Shown: positions 63,538-64,000 of the stretch, one piece after another
How positions within the stretch are numbered: the first letter of the stretch is position 1
How the letters are laid out: each line of letters starts with the position of its first letter
Source of the DNA: Larkinella punicea
Lineage (GTDB): Bacteria > Bacteroidota > Bacteroidia > Cytophagales > Spirosomataceae
Direction of reading: 5' to 3'
Length of the DNA: 64,000 bases
NCBI RefSeq assembly: GCF_003334855.1
Contig: NZ_QOWE01000006.1
Span: forward strand, 124,001-188,000
Translations under genes and position numbers: made by a program
The notes under the pieces: model-generated
Databases searched by the model: none
The model's input: only the letters and a program-made list of their open reading frames with translations
What the model was told of the DNA's origin: nothing

Positions 63538-63640
63538 ACAACAGGACTTAGGAACAGTACAAATTTACCCTGTTTAGATACCGGTAATCTCCAGCATTTT
63601 CTCCAAAAAATATACAATGTTAGCCTGGGCGGATGAATCC
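63538..63640. other. Short intergenic region upstream of the galacturonidase-like gene
   Basis: 103 bp between two minus-strand genes. It is AT-rich near the galacturonidase-like start and should hold that gene's promoter; no clear TAnnTTTG box or hairpin was recognised. Confidence 0.4.
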
Positions 63641-64000
63641 TCAAGTCTTCGAAATCGTATCTTCCACTTGAACCGGTTTTGATACCGGTGGAGTGATCTT
63701 GCCGCGCGTGAAGGAAATGAGCGCACCCGTCAGTACTAAACCGCTCATCGTCAGGTAGGCGTAATGCATTCCGAGCAGTTGGGCCGCCGTCGATTCGGGC
63801 GAGGCATCGTGTGCCAGCGCCCAGCGGTTGCGGGTGCTGTACCAAACGGCCGCAGCGATGGCAATGCCGACGACAAATCCCAGGTTGCGCATGAAGGCAA
63901 TCATGCTGCTGGCAATGCCACGCTGGGCGATGGGGGCCGCGTTGAGGGCGCTGCTGCTGTTGGGCGACTGAAAAAGGCCAAAGCCCAGACTCACCAGCGA
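63641..64000 (-). CDS. C-terminal end of an MFS (DHA2-type) transporter, cut by the window edge
   Basis: 119 residues are visible and the frame is open to the last base, so the N-terminus lies beyond the window. Two hydrophobic segments can be seen (SSMIAFMRNLGFVVGIAIAA and YAYLTMSGLVLTGALISFT). The preceding LGFGLFQSPNSSSALNAAP and QRGIASSMIAFMRNLG are the hallmark of the 14-helix drug:H+ antiporter (DHA2/EmrB-QacA) group near its C-terminal half. It probably exports drugs or small organic compounds. No relation to pectin use is apparent. Confidence 0.85.
   Translation of the reverse strand, partial: SLVSLGFGLFQSPNSSSALNAAPIAQRGIASSMIAFMRNLGFVVGIAIAAAVWYSTRNRWALAHDASPESTAAQLLGMHYAYLTMSGLVLTGALISFTRGKITPPVSKPVQVEDTISKT

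Overview
The window comes from a Bacteroidota genome, most likely a plant- or soil-associated member of the Cytophagales (Spirosoma/Larkinella-like; genus is inference). The grounds are two SusC/SusD pairs, many secreted carbohydrate-active enzymes with Sec signals or lipoboxes, DUF3826 proteins, Bacteroidota-type promoter boxes (TTG..TAnnTTTG), weak Shine-Dalgarno sequences and moderately GC-rich coding DNA. No rRNA, tRNA, CRISPR array or transposase was seen.

Layout. 1-4751: end of a TonB-dependent outer-membrane protein, a LacI regulator, and class 1 fructose-bisphosphatase whose 3' end is duplicated as an exact 214-bp tandem repeat. 4836-8819: a three-gene Tat-exported molybdenum aldehyde oxidoreductase (PaoABC-like). 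9089-16653: a plus-strand pectin cluster (PL1-type lyase, a beta-helix/DUF6298 protein, a beta-propeller protein, DUF3826). 16810-23844: a six-gene plus-strand operon (sialidase-like protein, iron alcohol dehydrogenase, DapA-family aldolase, PdxA-like dehydrogenase, DUF1537 acid-sugar kinase, sodium symporter). 24088-30188: GH127, a DUF5703 protein and an MGH1-like hydrolase, the last two divergent. 30319-39064: AraC regulator, then DUF3826-SusC-SusD-GH28. 39292-56799: a large minus-strand polysaccharide utilisation locus (SusC, SusD, GH43, GH2, GH141 fused to a rhamnose-mutarotase domain, Gfo/Idh/MocA oxidoreductase; then a symporter and GH95), interrupted at 43810-44509 by a small AT-rich plus-strand gene pair whose first gene carries a nonsense codon. 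56969-64000: DUF5060/DUF4038-type hydrolase, DeoR regulator, NmrA-like protein, a GH67-like large hydrolase and the end of an MFS transporter.

How it fits together. The families GH28, PL1, GH2, GH43, GH95, GH127, GH141, a DUF4038-type hydrolase, a sialidase-like enzyme and a rhamnose mutarotase domain match the repertoire known for rhamnogalacturonan (RG-I/RG-II) breakdown. The operon at 16810-23844 can be read as a complete route for the RG-II sugar acid Dha (3-deoxy-D-lyxo-2-heptulosarate): release, uptake, retro-aldol to pyruvate plus a C4 aldehyde-acid, reduction to D-threonate, phosphorylation, and oxidation/decarboxylation to DHAP. This is inference, but the stereochemistry agrees.

A second theme is a family of 70-110 bp palindromic elements. 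Seven copies lie in 64 kb. Their arms differ between copies yet stay self-complementary, and several copies enter coding sequence and supply N- or C-terminal codons. Three other inverted-repeat families also occupy intergenic gaps.
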